Positions 26,748 through 35,224 of a stretch of DNA of 64,000 nt are shown here, piece by piece. Position numbers and translations under genes: made by a program. The DNA comes from Salegentibacter sediminis (GTDB taxonomy: Bacteria > Bacteroidota > Bacteroidia > Flavobacteriales > Flavobacteriaceae). Location: NCBI RefSeq assembly GCF_002078605.1, contig NZ_MSJR01000001.1, forward strand, positions 434,001 through 498,000, in the 5' to 3' direction. Positions within the stretch are counted from its first letter, which is position 1. Each line of letters begins with the position of its first letter. The notes beneath the pieces are model-generated. The model had not been told where the DNA came from. It did no database searches and saw nothing but the letters and a program-made list of their open reading frames with translations.

Positions 26748-27980
26748 ATGGCGAAAGAAGAATTAGAATGTTCCTTTTGTGGAAGAAAAAAACCTGAAAC
26801 CAATTTGCTTATCGCAGGATTGGATGCTCATATTTGCGACCGCTGTATTGAGCAGGCGCACGGGATCGTCCTGGAAGAATTAAAGCAAGGAGAAGCTCGC
26901 GAGCTTTCTTCAGATTTGATGCTAAGCAAACCAAAAAAGATTAAGGCTTTTTTAGATGAATATGTGATTGGGCAGGAGGCTACCAAGAAAGTAATGTCGG
27001 TAGCGGTTTATAACCACTACAAACGTTTGTTACAACCAAAATCTGAAGACGATGTAGAGATTCAGAAAAGTAACATTATTATGGTAGGGGAAACCGGAAC
27101 CGGAAAAACCCTTATTGCGAAGACTATCGCAAAAATGCTTAATGTGCCCCTGGCCATTGTTGATGCTACGGTGCTTACCGAAGCCGGTTACGTTGGTGAA
27201 GATGTAGAGGGTATTTTAACCAGATTACTGCAGGCGGCCGATTATAATGTGGAAAAAGCACAACGTGGTATAGTGTTTATCGACGAAATAGATAAAATTG
27301 CCAGAAAAAGCGATAATCCATCAATTACCCGTGATGTCTCGGGAGAAGGAGTTCAGCAGGCGTTGCTAAAATTACTGGAAGGAACTACGGTAAATGTTCC
27401 GCCAAAAGGAGGCCGTAAGCACCCCGATCAGAAATTTGTGGAGGTTGATACCGAAAACATTCTGTTTATCGCAGGTGGAGCTTTTGATGGTATCGAGAGA
27501 AACATCAGCAAGCGTTTAAATATGCAGGCTGTTGGATTTAGCGCCTCAAAAGATGAAGATCAAATAGAGCGCACCAACTTGTTGAAATATATCATTCCGA
27601 AGGATTTAAAAGATTTCGGCCTTATTCCTGAAATTATCGGGAGGTTACCGGCCCTAACCTATATGAATCCGTTGGATAAGAAAACGCTACGATCTATTCT
27701 CACTGAGCCTAAGAATGCCATTGTTAAGCAATATCAGAAGCTCTTTGAGATGGACGATATTGAATTTGATATGACCGAAGAGGCCCTTGATTACGTCGTA
27801 GAGAAAGCCGTAGAATACAAATTGGGTGCACGTGGACTTCGTTCTCTTTGTGAGGCAATACTTACAGATGCAATGTTTGAGATGCCTGAAAGCAACCAAA
27901 CAAAACTTGTTGTTGATCGGGATTATGCTGAAGATAAACTGAATAAATCTACTATTAACAAGCTTAAGGCAGTCTCTTAG
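26748..27980 (+). CDS. clpX: ATP-dependent Clp protease ATP-binding subunit ClpX
   Basis: ClpX unfolds tagged substrates and feeds them to ClpP. The 410 residues start with the zinc-binding domain (Cys8, Cys11, Cys30, Cys33), then the AAA+ module with Walker A 'GETGTGKT' (114-121) and Walker B 'IVFIDEIDK' (about 175-183), the '[10 protein letters not shown]' region and sensor 2 'GARGLRS'. The Walker A second residue is Glu rather than the usual Pro, which does not affect the catalytic Lys/Thr. It is co-transcribed with clpP and ended by a strong terminator. Confidence 0.97.
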   Translation: MAKEELECSFCGRKKPETNLLIAGLDAHICDRCIEQAHGIVLEELKQGEARELSSDLMLSKPKKIKAFLDEYVIGQEATKKVMSVAVYNHYKRLLQPKSEDDVEIQKSNIIMVGETGTGKTLIAKTIAKMLNVPLAIVDATVLTEAGYVGEDVEGILTRLLQAADYNVEKAQRGIVFIDEIDKIARKSDNPSITRDVSGEGVQQALLKLLEGTTVNVPPKGGRKHPDQKFVEVDTENILFIAGGAFDGIERNISKRLNMQAVGFSASKDEDQIERTNLLKYIIPKDLKDFGLIPEIIGRLPALTYMNPLDKKTLRSILTEPKNAIVKQYQKLFEMDDIEFDMTEEALDYVVEKAVEYKLGARGLRSLCEAILTDAMFEMPESNQTKLVVDRDYAEDKLNKSTINKLKAVS

Positions 27981-28003
27981 CAAATTACTTACTTTAATAT
28001 ACC

Positions 28004-28037
28004 AAAAGGCCATTCGTAAAAGAATGGCCTTTTTTTA
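28004..28037 (+). terminator. Intrinsic terminator after clpX
   Basis: AAAAGGCCATTC pairs with GAATGGCCTTTT around a 6-base loop, followed by more T's. It lies 23 bases past the clpX stop. Confidence 0.9.
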
Positions 28038-28121
28038 TTTCATAAGGAGTTGTGAAAATCGGAAGGAGAGAAAAGAATTTTTCTATTTTTAATTATTTTT
28101 TTAGCTAACCAATCATAAACA

Positions 28122-28844
28122 ATGGAAATTTTTCTTCAACCGGATACCTGGATTGCTTTGCTTACCCTTACTTTTATGGAAATTGTGCTGGGTATAGATA
28201 ACATTATTTTTATATCTATTGTCGCGGGCAGATTGCCAAAAGATCAGCAAAAGAAAGCGAGAATTGGTGGACTTTCAATCGCCCTTATCATGCGAATTTT
28301 ACTTTTGCTAAGTATCACCTGGATCATTGGGCTTACAGAACCTGTCCTGGAATACATGGAATTCGAATTGAGCTGGAAAGACATTATTCTGGTGGCCGGA
28401 GGTATATTTCTCCTGGTGAAGAGCACCCTGGAAATACATCAAAAAGTAGAAGGACACGAAGAAACTACAGAGGTGAAAAGTGTAAATTCCTTCGGTTATG
28501 CCATTTTGCAAATAGTAATGCTGGACCTTGTATTTTCTTTCGATTCTATTTTAACGGCCATTGGATTAACCGATTTGGTCCTGCTGATGATTATCGCAAT
28601 AACCATCGCTATCATCGTGATGATGATTTTTGCAAAAGCGGTGAGTGATTTTGTAAATAAACATCCCACCATTCAAATTCTGGCACTTTCCTTTTTGATT
28701 CTTATCGGGGTGATGTTGCTCGTTGAAGGATTGCATTACCATGTGCCTAAAGGATATATCTATTTTTCTGTTTTCTTTTCCCTGGCTATAGAAATGCTCA
28801 ATATGCGTTTCAGAAGAAAAAAGAAGGAAACCGCAGAAGCTTAA
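28122..28844 (+). CDS. TerC family integral membrane protein
   Basis: This 240-residue protein has about seven membrane helices and the TerC acidic motifs 'FMEIVLGIDNIIFISI' near the start and 'MLDLVFSFDSILTAIGL' in the middle, whose Glu/Asp residues probably bind a metal. TerC-family proteins are linked to tellurite resistance and to manganese or other metal export to exoenzymes. It is monocistronic; the stop overlaps the stop of the convergent DUF1989 gene by 4 bases. The transported ion is not evident. Confidence 0.9.
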   Translation: MEIFLQPDTWIALLTLTFMEIVLGIDNIIFISIVAGRLPKDQQKKARIGGLSIALIMRILLLLSITWIIGLTEPVLEYMEFELSWKDIILVAGGIFLLVKSTLEIHQKVEGHEETTEVKSVNSFGYAILQIVMLDLVFSFDSILTAIGLTDLVLLMIIAITIAIIVMMIFAKAVSDFVNKHPTIQILALSFLILIGVMLLVEGLHYHVPKGYIYFSVFFSLAIEMLNMRFRRKKKETAEA

Positions 28845-29422
28845 TCGATAATCTCAAAATGGATCGGTTTGAAGCTGCCATTATTACTGTCTTCCGCAGA
28901 GCAGGCAGTGAGGCCAACGATAAGATCTTTTTTAGCTTCGAACAGCAAAAAATCCCCTGCTTTATTAAGCGGAGGAGCAACACTCAACTTTCCTTTGGGG
29001 TCGAATTGGACATTCATAAAGATATTGAAGGCAGTAGGGACATCATCGGGGCCGACGCCAAATTTCTCCAGGTTGCTGTAGAGGTTTTCAAAACAACTCG
29101 GGTGGTACCCTTTATGATCATACATTATCTCAAAAGTCTCCGGGCTACAGGGTGCCAGCAGGAAATCATTCCTGCCATTGGTGTCTTCCAGGATCTCCAT
29201 CATTTTTTGACTGCGGTTACTCCATAAAAAGTTTCCTTGGGTAATAAGGATACTTTCCTCAAAATCAAGTGTTTTTCCAGAGGATAGCTTCTCCCGTGTA
29301 TCGTGAGCATTAAACAAAACCATATCGCTAACCTGTTGCGCTTCAGGGCTAATCACTTTTAATTTCTGCCCCTTTTTTAGGGTGAAGGCGGCTCCACTTT
29401 GCTTATCTATCTTTTGTATCAT
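28841..29422 (-). CDS. DUF1989 protein (urea-carboxylase-associated / CgdAB-like family)
   Basis: This 193-residue soluble protein matches DUF1989 in pattern: 'FLWSNRSQKMMEILEDT', 'NDFLLAPCS' (Cys92), 'GYHPSCFENL' (His107, Cys110), 'AFNIFMNV', 'PPLNKAGDFLLFEA' and 'LTACSAEDSNNGSFKPI' (Cys174). In CgdAB, members of this family deiminate carboxyguanidine to allophanate; other members are uncharacterised. The Cys/His set is intact and could bind zinc. I choose ATG 29422, preceded by AGAGCTGAAA, over an in-frame TTG at 29446. It overlaps the PaiB-like gene by 20 bases and is third in a YcgG-PaiB-DUF1989 operon. The substrate is unknown. Confidence 0.85.
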   Translation of the reverse strand: MIQKIDKQSGAAFTLKKGQKLKVISPEAQQVSDMVLFNAHDTREKLSSGKTLDFEESILITQGNFLWSNRSQKMMEILEDTNGRNDFLLAPCSPETFEIMYDHKGYHPSCFENLYSNLEKFGVGPDDVPTAFNIFMNVQFDPKGKLSVAPPLNKAGDFLLFEAKKDLIVGLTACSAEDSNNGSFKPIHFEIID

Positions 29423-30026
29423 TTTCAGCTCTAATATTTTTATCAAGTATCGGATCCATGGGGTTGTCCCGTTCCTTTATTTTTTTGCTAATTCGGTGGA
29501 TATCTTCTGAATCATAACCCTGGTGAAGTTTGGCTATTCCTTCAACTTTAAAAGGCTCACACCAGAAACCTGTAATTTGCTGAAGATGATCTGAAATTAT
29601 TTCTGAGGGAATATCCCTGTACTCCAAAGGATTCTCCTGATCTTTTTCGAATTTATGAACCAGGTTAACCAGCGATTGTTCCAGCTCTTCCTCAGATTGT
29701 ATTTTAAGCCTCACATTCACGTGAACCGCCGAATAATCCCAGGTACTAATATCCTTTTCCCTGTACCAGGACGAGGAAATATACCCGTGAGCCCCCTGGA
29801 AAATCAGCAAGGCTTCTGTCCCGTCTTTGAGATATTGTAATTGTTCGTTATGCCTGGCAATATGGCCGTAGAGCCTAAAATTTTCTGCATCACCTTCTAT
29901 CAAAACCGGGATATGAGTGGCAAGAAGCCGTTCTCCTTTCAAAACGAAAGTGGCGAACGGGTGTTGCCGGATAAAGCTATAAATGTAATTGGAGTCTTTT
30001 TTCTGGTATTTCCTGGGTTGGTACAT
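29403..30026 (-). CDS. PaiB-family FMN-binding protein
   Basis: This 207-residue FMN-binding split-barrel protein of the PaiB family begins 'MYQPRKYQKKD', has 'HPFATFV.KGERLLATHIPVL', the signature 'GAHGYISSSWY...DISTWDYSAVHV' and a C-terminal 'KVEGIAKLHQGYDSED'. PaiB was described in Bacillus as a negative regulator of degradative genes, but no DNA-binding domain is visible and many members may be flavin-dependent enzymes or flavin stores. It abuts the YcgG-like gene and overlaps the DUF1989 gene, so translation of the three is coupled. Confidence 0.88.
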   Translation of the reverse strand: MYQPRKYQKKDSNYIYSFIRQHPFATFVLKGERLLATHIPVLIEGDAENFRLYGHIARHNEQLQYLKDGTEALLIFQGAHGYISSSWYREKDISTWDYSAVHVNVRLKIQSEEELEQSLVNLVHKFEKDQENPLEYRDIPSEIISDHLQQITGFWCEPFKVEGIAKLHQGYDSEDIHRISKKIKERDNPMDPILDKNIRAENDTKDR

Positions 30027-30719
30027 TTATTTATTTTTCCCGTGAAGAAACGGACATTTCCATTCTTCTCCAACTTTTCTACCGCTATATTGCCTGGCTT
30101 CGCTGCTTTCGCCAAAATCTTCCAGCATGGGGTTTATGCTACCCTGCAAATCCTTGTCGCGATCCCGTATCTTGTCCCGAACATTTTGGTAAGCCCCCAT
30201 TTCTCTAAGTTTTTCAAATTGCCAATGCAGGTTGAACGTAAGTGCAGGGTAGGGACTTTGCCTGGCTTTCCTACTACTATTAGGGTGAAGACCTACTATA
30301 TAGAACGATTTTCCGGCAATACTGAAACTAAAGTCTTTGCTTTCTGGGTCTTTACTCACTTCTGGGTCCCATTTCTCCTTGTCTACCTGGTGAATCTTTT
30401 GCAGCTGTTTCCATAGTAATTCTTCAAATTTAAGTTCGGAATAATTTTTTTCTTCCGGAAAGGCAGCTATGAAAGTGTAAAAGTCGTTAGAGGAAAAGTC
30501 ATAATTTTCCAGGTATTGCTTCAGGTCTTTCAATATCTTTTTTGCAGTTTCCAGGGAGCCAAAATTTTCATAGTTATGAATTTCGGCCTTGTCCATACTG
30601 AATACTGTTTGGGCCATCACACAGGGGTGATCATTTTTGATTATAAAATCTCTGAAATCTTTATATGAGGTTTTTACTGAATTATTCTTTTTTAGAGTTT
30701 TATGGCCTGCAGCATTCAT
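30027..30719 (-). CDS. YqcI/YcgG family protein (GntA-like, putative heme-dependent N-hydroxylase)
   Basis: This 230-residue protein has the conserved blocks of YqcI/YcgG: 'HPCVMAQTVF' (His31, Cys33), 'FSFSIAGKSFYIVGLHPNSS' (His145), 'PALTFNLHWQFEKLR' (His165), 'GSINPMLEDFG', 'SEARQYSGR' and the C-terminal 'EWKCPFLHG' (Cys222). One characterised member, GntA of guanitoxin synthesis, is a heme-dependent enzyme that N-hydroxylates a guanidino group. Whether this protein shares that chemistry is inference. It is the first gene of the YcgG-PaiB-DUF1989 operon, directly abutting the PaiB-like gene. Confidence 0.85.
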   Translation of the reverse strand: MNAAGHKTLKKNNSVKTSYKDFRDFIIKNDHPCVMAQTVFSMDKAEIHNYENFGSLETAKKILKDLKQYLENYDFSSNDFYTFIAAFPEEKNYSELKFEELLWKQLQKIHQVDKEKWDPEVSKDPESKDFSFSIAGKSFYIVGLHPNSSRKARQSPYPALTFNLHWQFEKLREMGAYQNVRDKIRDRDKDLQGSINPMLEDFGESSEARQYSGRKVGEEWKCPFLHGKNK

Positions 30720-30811
30720 CGTTTATACGTTTTTCATAAAAATAATAGTATTTGAAAATCCGCTGAAATGGTTTAAGAAGACTTTAGATTAAGATTAGTG
30801 AAGATTAACAG

Positions 30812-31084
30812 CTATTTATCTTTGTTAGAATTTTTGTAGCGAATCATAAGGTAAAGCATCACTCCATTTAAGCCCAGGGAAACGCCATTTGTGGCAATAA
30901 TGGGTAAATCCTTCTGGGTTATGCCGTAGATAACCCATAAAAAGATGCCAATCATTAAAATGGTGAACATTCCAGGGGAAACATCTTCAACTTTTTTTGT
31001 TTTCCAGGCCTTTTTTATTTGAGGAATTACGGCTACAGTAGTACAAATACCTGCTACCAGTCCTAATACGTCTGTCCAGCTCAT
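30812..31084 (-). CDS. SemiSWEET-family sugar transporter (PQ-loop)
   Basis: This 90-residue protein has three membrane helices: 'VLGLVAGICTTVAVIPQIKK' carrying the PQ-loop Pro-Gln, 'GMFTILMIGIFLWVIYGI' and 'LPIIATNGVSLGLNGVMLYL'. This is the minimal SemiSWEET unit, which dimerises to pass small sugars. Its start overlaps the end of the DUF421 gene by 4 bases (ATGA), so the two are translationally coupled. The natural substrate is unknown. Confidence 0.9.
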   Translation of the reverse strand: MSWTDVLGLVAGICTTVAVIPQIKKAWKTKKVEDVSPGMFTILMIGIFLWVIYGITQKDLPIIATNGVSLGLNGVMLYLMIRYKNSNKDK

Positions 31085-31602
31085 CGTTCTACGTCTTTTA
31101 GCAACCAGGACTCAACTTCCAGGTCTCCATCATTATGCTGTAAAACAGAGATGTCTCCGGTAGTTTCAAAAACCACTGCTTTTATATCAGAAAACTTTGT
31201 CACATTTGCCTCCCGTAGTTTAGAGCGTAAGTCTCCCTGGGTTAGACGGGCTTTTTTAAGATTTTCATTTAAAATTTCAGGTCCATCCATAAGAAGCAGG
31301 GGAGAGTTGTCAATAAGTTTTTGCAGAGAGGTGTGTCGGCGTAGTATCGCGATTAAAATTTGTAAGAAATAGACCGAAGCCAAACCGGTAATCCCCTGTG
31401 CCAAACTGATGGAAGAGTTAAGAGTGGTTCCAGCGATGATAGATCCGATAGCCACCGTCATAGCAAAATCAAAACTTGACATTTTTGAAAAACTGCGTTT
31501 ACCGGCTATCCGGGTAAGAATAATAACCGCTAAATAAATACCGATAGCGGTTAGTGTGATAGCGATTAAAGATTCGGTAGAAAATTCAAACCATTTTTCC
31601 AT
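31081..31602 (-). CDS. DUF421 (YetF-like) membrane protein
   Basis: This 173-residue protein starts with three membrane helices ('SLIAITLTAIGIYLAVIIL', 'DFAMTVAIGSIIAGTTLN', 'GITGLASVYFLQILIAIL') and has the DUF421 motif 'RIAGKRSFSKMSSFDF', then the cytoplasmic YetF domain ('PLLLMDGPEILNENLKKARL', 'LRSKLREANV'). I start at ATG 31602; the open frame continues upstream to a TTG at 31668, but that extension has no family match. Members have been linked to spore germination in Bacillus (YetF relatives); the role here is unknown. Confidence 0.85.
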   Translation of the reverse strand: MEKWFEFSTESLIAITLTAIGIYLAVIILTRIAGKRSFSKMSSFDFAMTVAIGSIIAGTTLNSSISLAQGITGLASVYFLQILIAILRRHTSLQKLIDNSPLLLMDGPEILNENLKKARLTQGDLRSKLREANVTKFSDIKAVVFETTGDISVLQHNDGDLEVESWLLKDVER

Positions 31603-31716
31603 TTTTTTAGATTTTGATTGGTTAAACCAAAGACATGCTATATGATTGATTTTAAGGAGTCGCGACAATTACCTGGGATGAACCAGTATAACTCGTTAGC
31701 TTTTGTGTACAATTTT

Positions 31717-32565
31717 TTAACCTCCAATTATTTCACCCCCATTCACATGAATTACCTGGCCGGTGATATAACTGCTGTCTTCACTGGCGAGGAATACATA
31801 GGCCGGAGCTACTTCGCTGGGTTGACCCGCACGTCCCATTGGTGTATCCTGGCCAAATTCAGATACTTTTTCGAAAGTTGCGGGGATTAGTGGGGTCCAG
31901 ATTGGACCTGGGGCAACCCCGTTCACCCGGATCTTTTTCCCGACTAACATTTTTGAAAGGGACCTGGTAAAACTAACTATCGCTCCTTTGGTGCTTGAGT
32001 AATCAAGGAGATGCTCGCTCCCGCGATAAGCGGTAACCGATGTAGTGTTGATGATACAATCTCCTTCGGCCATATGATTCAAAGTTTCTTTGGCAATATG
32101 GAAATAAGGTAAAATATTGGTGTCAAAGGTTTCCCTGATTTGGTTAAAACTGAGGTCTTGCACATCTTCTTTTGGGAATTGTACCGCAGCATTGTTGACC
32201 AGGATATTTACTTTTCCCATTTCTGAAATGGTTTTTTGAATTGCCGTCTTACAAAATTCTTCATTTTTCAGATCTCCTTCAAGGATGAAACATGTTTGGT
32301 TTTCCTTTTCCACGAGTTTTTTGGTCTCCAGTGCATCTTCATCTTCATTGAGGTAAATAATGGCAATATCGGCACCTTCCCTGGCAAAGTGTACCGCCAC
32401 ACTCCGACCAATGCCACTGTCTCCACCGGTAATAAGTGCGGTTTTATCTTTTAATTTACCGCTTCCGCGGTAATTGTCCCTTATAATCTCAGGTTCAGGT
32501 TGCATTTCATACTCCTTTCCGGGTTGGGTTTGTTTCTGTTCCGGGAACTTTCCTGGTTTACTCAT
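31717..32565 (-). CDS. SDR family oxidoreductase (YhdF/YghA-like)
   Basis: This 282-residue classical short-chain dehydrogenase has the NAD(P) motif 'TALITGGDSGIGRSVAVHFA', 'NILVNNAAVQ', the catalytic Tyr-x3-Lys in 'LLDYSSTKGAIVSF' and C-terminal 'SSYITGQVIHVNGG'. The N-terminal 45-residue Gln/Pro-rich extension ('GKFPEQKQTQPGKEYEMQPE') is typical of the stress-associated YhdF/YghA/Gsi subgroup. The cofactor and substrate are not determinable. It is monocistronic. Confidence 0.93.
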   Translation of the reverse strand: MSKPGKFPEQKQTQPGKEYEMQPEPEIIRDNYRGSGKLKDKTALITGGDSGIGRSVAVHFAREGADIAIIYLNEDEDALETKKLVEKENQTCFILEGDLKNEEFCKTAIQKTISEMGKVNILVNNAAVQFPKEDVQDLSFNQIRETFDTNILPYFHIAKETLNHMAEGDCIINTTSVTAYRGSEHLLDYSSTKGAIVSFTRSLSKMLVGKKIRVNGVAPGPIWTPLIPATFEKVSEFGQDTPMGRAGQPSEVAPAYVFLASEDSSYITGQVIHVNGGEIIGG

Positions 32566-32684
32566 TTTAGATGGTTTTTTGTTGTATCCTTAAATTTAGG
32601 AAAGGCCCACATTAAAAAAATGTTAAGTTGTAATAAGCCTTTCTAAAGATTTGATCTCAGTTTAAACCATTTCAATAAAGCTTT

Positions 32685-32693
32685 TACCTTTGC
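32685..32693 (+). promoter_or_regulatory. -7 box of the GDPD gene, abutting the ATG
   Basis: TACCTTTGC matches TAnnTTTG, with only 4 bases between the final G of TTTG and the ATG at 32697. If initiation occurs at the usual distance the message is leaderless. Confidence 0.55.
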
Positions 32694-32696
32694 CTA

Positions 32697-33398
32697 ATGA
32701 AATCTATTCTGAAAATAGGGCACAGAGGTGCAAAAGGCCATTTGGCTGAAAATACCCTGGAGAGTGTCCAAAAGGCTATTGAAATAGGCGTTGATGCCAT
32801 TGAAATTGATGTGCACCGGTGTAAAACGGGTGAAATTGTTGTTTTTCATGATTTCACATTAGACCGTATTACCAACGGCAGTGGTGAAATTGCTAAAAAG
32901 AGCTGGGACGAATTAAAATCCCTTAAGGTTGAAGAACTTTACCGGATTCCTCTCCTTACTGAAGTCCTGGATCTCATTAAGGGAAAATGCAGTATTAATA
33001 TTGAACTGAAAGGTTTAAATACCGCTGCGGGTGCTACTGAAATAATTAAGGATTATATCGCCAAAGAAAACTGGAAATACCAGGATTTTATCGTTTCCAG
33101 TTTTCAAAAGAATGAACTTTTTCAATTAAAACAACTTGATGAGAAAATCCCCCTTGGGATTTTGAGCAAGGCCAGCGTAAGTGAAGCCATCGAACTGGGG
33201 AAATTGCTCAATGCACAGGCAATCCATCCTTCTTTAGGGATAATTACAAGAGACAGTGTTAAGAATTCACACCGGGCCGGATTTAAAGTGAATGTCTGGA
33301 CGGTTAATGAGCCGGATGATATTACCAGAATGGTAGATTTTGAGGTGGATGGAATTATTTCAGATTTTCCCGATAGGTTGCATAAACTGGTCAATTAA
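32697..33398 (+). CDS. Glycerophosphodiester phosphodiesterase
   Basis: This 233-residue GDPD enzyme is a TIM barrel with the catalytic segments 'IGHRGAKGHLAENT' (His8, Arg9) and 'GVDAIEIDVHRCKTGEIVVFHD' (read as two halves: AIEIDVHRC and GEIVVFHD), plus 'NIELKGL'. It releases glycerol 3-phosphate from deacylated phospholipids. No signal peptide is seen, so it is the cytoplasmic UgpQ type. It is followed by the BaiN-like gene 9 bases later. The predicted promoter lies directly against the start codon. Confidence 0.93.
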   Translation: MKSILKIGHRGAKGHLAENTLESVQKAIEIGVDAIEIDVHRCKTGEIVVFHDFTLDRITNGSGEIAKKSWDELKSLKVEELYRIPLLTEVLDLIKGKCSINIELKGLNTAAGATEIIKDYIAKENWKYQDFIVSSFQKNELFQLKQLDEKIPLGILSKASVSEAIELGKLLNAQAIHPSLGIITRDSVKNSHRAGFKVNVWTVNEPDDITRMVDFEVDGIISDFPDRLHKLVN

Positions 33399-33407
33399 AA
33401 TAAATAA

Positions 33408-34634
33408 ATGCACGAATACGATATTATTATAATTGGCGGTGGAGCCGCAGGATTTTTCACCGCGATAAATACTGCGGAGATGAATAGGGGGCTGAAGATT
33501 GCCATCCTGGAAAGGGGAAAAGAAGTGCTTTCCAAAGTAAGAATTTCAGGGGGAGGTCGCTGTAATGTGACCCATGCTGAATTTGGGCCGAAGGAGCTTA
33601 GTGCTAATTACCCGAGAGGGGAAAAAGAGTTGCTTGGCCCATTTCATAATTTTATGACCGGCGATACGATGGAATGGTTTGAGAAAAGGGGGATCGAGCT
33701 AAAGATCGAAGAGGATGGCCGTATCTTTCCGGTTTCAGATTCTTCAGAAAGTATCATTAATTGTTTTCTGAGTGAAGTTGAAAGATTGAAGATACAGGTG
33801 CTAAAGAATCATTCGGTTCAGGATATTAAGAAAACCGGGAAAACCTGGAGTGTTAAGACCAACAGGGGAGATTTTTCAGCAGGAAAAATTATGCTGGCTT
33901 CGGGGAGTAATCCTAAAATGTGGAACCTGCTGGCTAAGTTAGGACATACCATAGTTCCTGCGGTGCCCTCACTATTTACCTTCAATATAAAAGATAGACG
34001 AATAAAAAATTTGGCGGGAATCGCCACAGAAGCTTCTGTTCAATTAAAACTTGCTTCTAAAGAAAAAAAATTAGAAAGCAGTGGTCCTTTGCTTATCACG
34101 CACTGGGGAATGAGCGGGCCGGCTATTCTAAAATTATCGGCCTGGGGGACAAGGGAGCTTTATGCTGAAAATTATAAGTTTCAGGTAAAAGTGAATTGGT
34201 TGCCGGGGATGACTTCCGAAGAAATGAAAGAGGAATTAAGAGACCTCAAATTTAAGGAGGCTAAAAAACAGGTGGCAAAATACTCAAGGTTTGACCTTCC
34301 AAAACGCTTATGGCAGAGCCTTGTAGGTGCAGCGGGAATTAATTCAGAGAAGACCTGGGCCGAAATGAATCGAAGTCAGCTGGAAGCTTTGAGCCATCAG
34401 CTTTGTGAAGCAGAATTCGAGGTGAATGGGAAAAGCACCTTTAAGGAGGAATTCGTAACCGCTGGCGGAGTAGATCTCAAAGAGGTAAATTTTAAAACCT
34501 TTGAAAGCAAGCTGCATAAAAACCTTTATCTGGCCGGGGAAGTCTTAAATATAGATGCCATCACCGGCGGGTTTAACTTTCAAAATGCATGGACGGGAGG
34601 ATTTATTGCAGCTAAAGCGATGAGTGCTAATTAA
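33408..34634 (+). CDS. HI0933/BaiN-family NAD(P)/FAD-dependent oxidoreductase
   Basis: This 408-residue flavoprotein has an N-terminal dinucleotide-binding motif 'IIIGGGAAGFFTAI', the family hallmark 'SKVRISGGGRCNVTHA' and 'EFVTAGGVDLKEVNFKTFESKL', and ends 'NIDAITGGFNFQNAWTGGFIAA'. The family (HI0933, YhiN; includes BaiN of bile-acid dehydroxylation) is widespread, with poorly defined substrates. It follows the GDPD gene by 9 bases and overlaps the convergent tspO-like gene by 8. Confidence 0.92.
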   Translation: MHEYDIIIIGGGAAGFFTAINTAEMNRGLKIAILERGKEVLSKVRISGGGRCNVTHAEFGPKELSANYPRGEKELLGPFHNFMTGDTMEWFEKRGIELKIEEDGRIFPVSDSSESIINCFLSEVERLKIQVLKNHSVQDIKKTGKTWSVKTNRGDFSAGKIMLASGSNPKMWNLLAKLGHTIVPAVPSLFTFNIKDRRIKNLAGIATEASVQLKLASKEKKLESSGPLLITHWGMSGPAILKLSAWGTRELYAENYKFQVKVNWLPGMTSEEMKEELRDLKFKEAKKQVAKYSRFDLPKRLWQSLVGAAGINSEKTWAEMNRSQLEALSHQLCEAEFEVNGKSTFKEEFVTAGGVDLKEVNFKTFESKLHKNLYLAGEVLNIDAITGGFNFQNAWTGGFIAAKAMSAN

Positions 34635-35103
34635 AATACCAAACCTCCAGGTTTAGAGCAAGAGCCATAAGTACCCATATAGCATAGGGAATCAGAAGGT
34701 ATGCCGCGATATCATTTACAATCTTAAACCATCTTATGGTAAGTATCACCAAAATAAATAGGGTAATGGCGGTGAGCAATGACCAAAAAGGTTTATTTAG
34801 TCCGAAAAACAAAAGGGACCAGAAACCGTTGAATAAGAGTTGAAACCCAAAATGATAAAGAGCTGTTTTCACCCATTTGTGGTAAAAACCTCTGGTCCAA
34901 ACGATCCCGGCGGCAACGCCCATTAAAACGTATAAGAACATCCAGACCGGGCCAAAAATCCACTCTGGCGGGTCAAACCAGGGCTTATCCAGGGCTGTAT
35001 ACCAGCCATTCATAGCGGTTTGAGTTGCAACAGCCCCAACAAAACCGAAGAGCAAACAAATGCCAATTGCAATAGCACTGCGTATGAGAAGTTTCCTTGT
35101 CAT
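34627..35103 (-). CDS. TspO/MBR family protein
   Basis: This 158-residue five-helix membrane protein has the TspO pattern of Trp/Pro-rich loops: 'GWYTALDKPWFDPPEWIFGPVW' (two parts: WYTALDKPWFDPPEW, FGPVWMFLYVLMG), 'LYHFGFQLLFNGFWSLLFF' and 'LIPYAIWVLMALALNLEVW'. TspO proteins bind porphyrins and respond to oxygen or oxidative stress. It is a monocistronic gene. A role in tetrapyrrole handling is known for the family only. Confidence 0.93.
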   Translation of the reverse strand: MTRKLLIRSAIAIGICLLFGFVGAVATQTAMNGWYTALDKPWFDPPEWIFGPVWMFLYVLMGVAAGIVWTRGFYHKWVKTALYHFGFQLLFNGFWSLLFFGLNKPFWSLLTAITLFILVILTIRWFKIVNDIAAYLLIPYAIWVLMALALNLEVWYFN

Positions 35104-35201
35104 CTTCGAGTTGGTTAGATACCACTAAAATAGGAATTAAATTGAATTATGAAACTTTCAAGGACAGAAGTTATGGATATGGGCAATTTCAGGTTAAAAA
35201 C

Positions 35202-35210
35202 TATCTTTGC
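35202..35210 (+). promoter_or_regulatory. -7 box of the mevalonate-pathway operon
   Basis: TATCTTTGC matches TAnnTTTG, 14 bases before ATG 35225. Its internal TTG creates a false longer frame starting at 35207. Confidence 0.55.
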
Positions 35211-35224
35211 TAAAATTTTTTACG

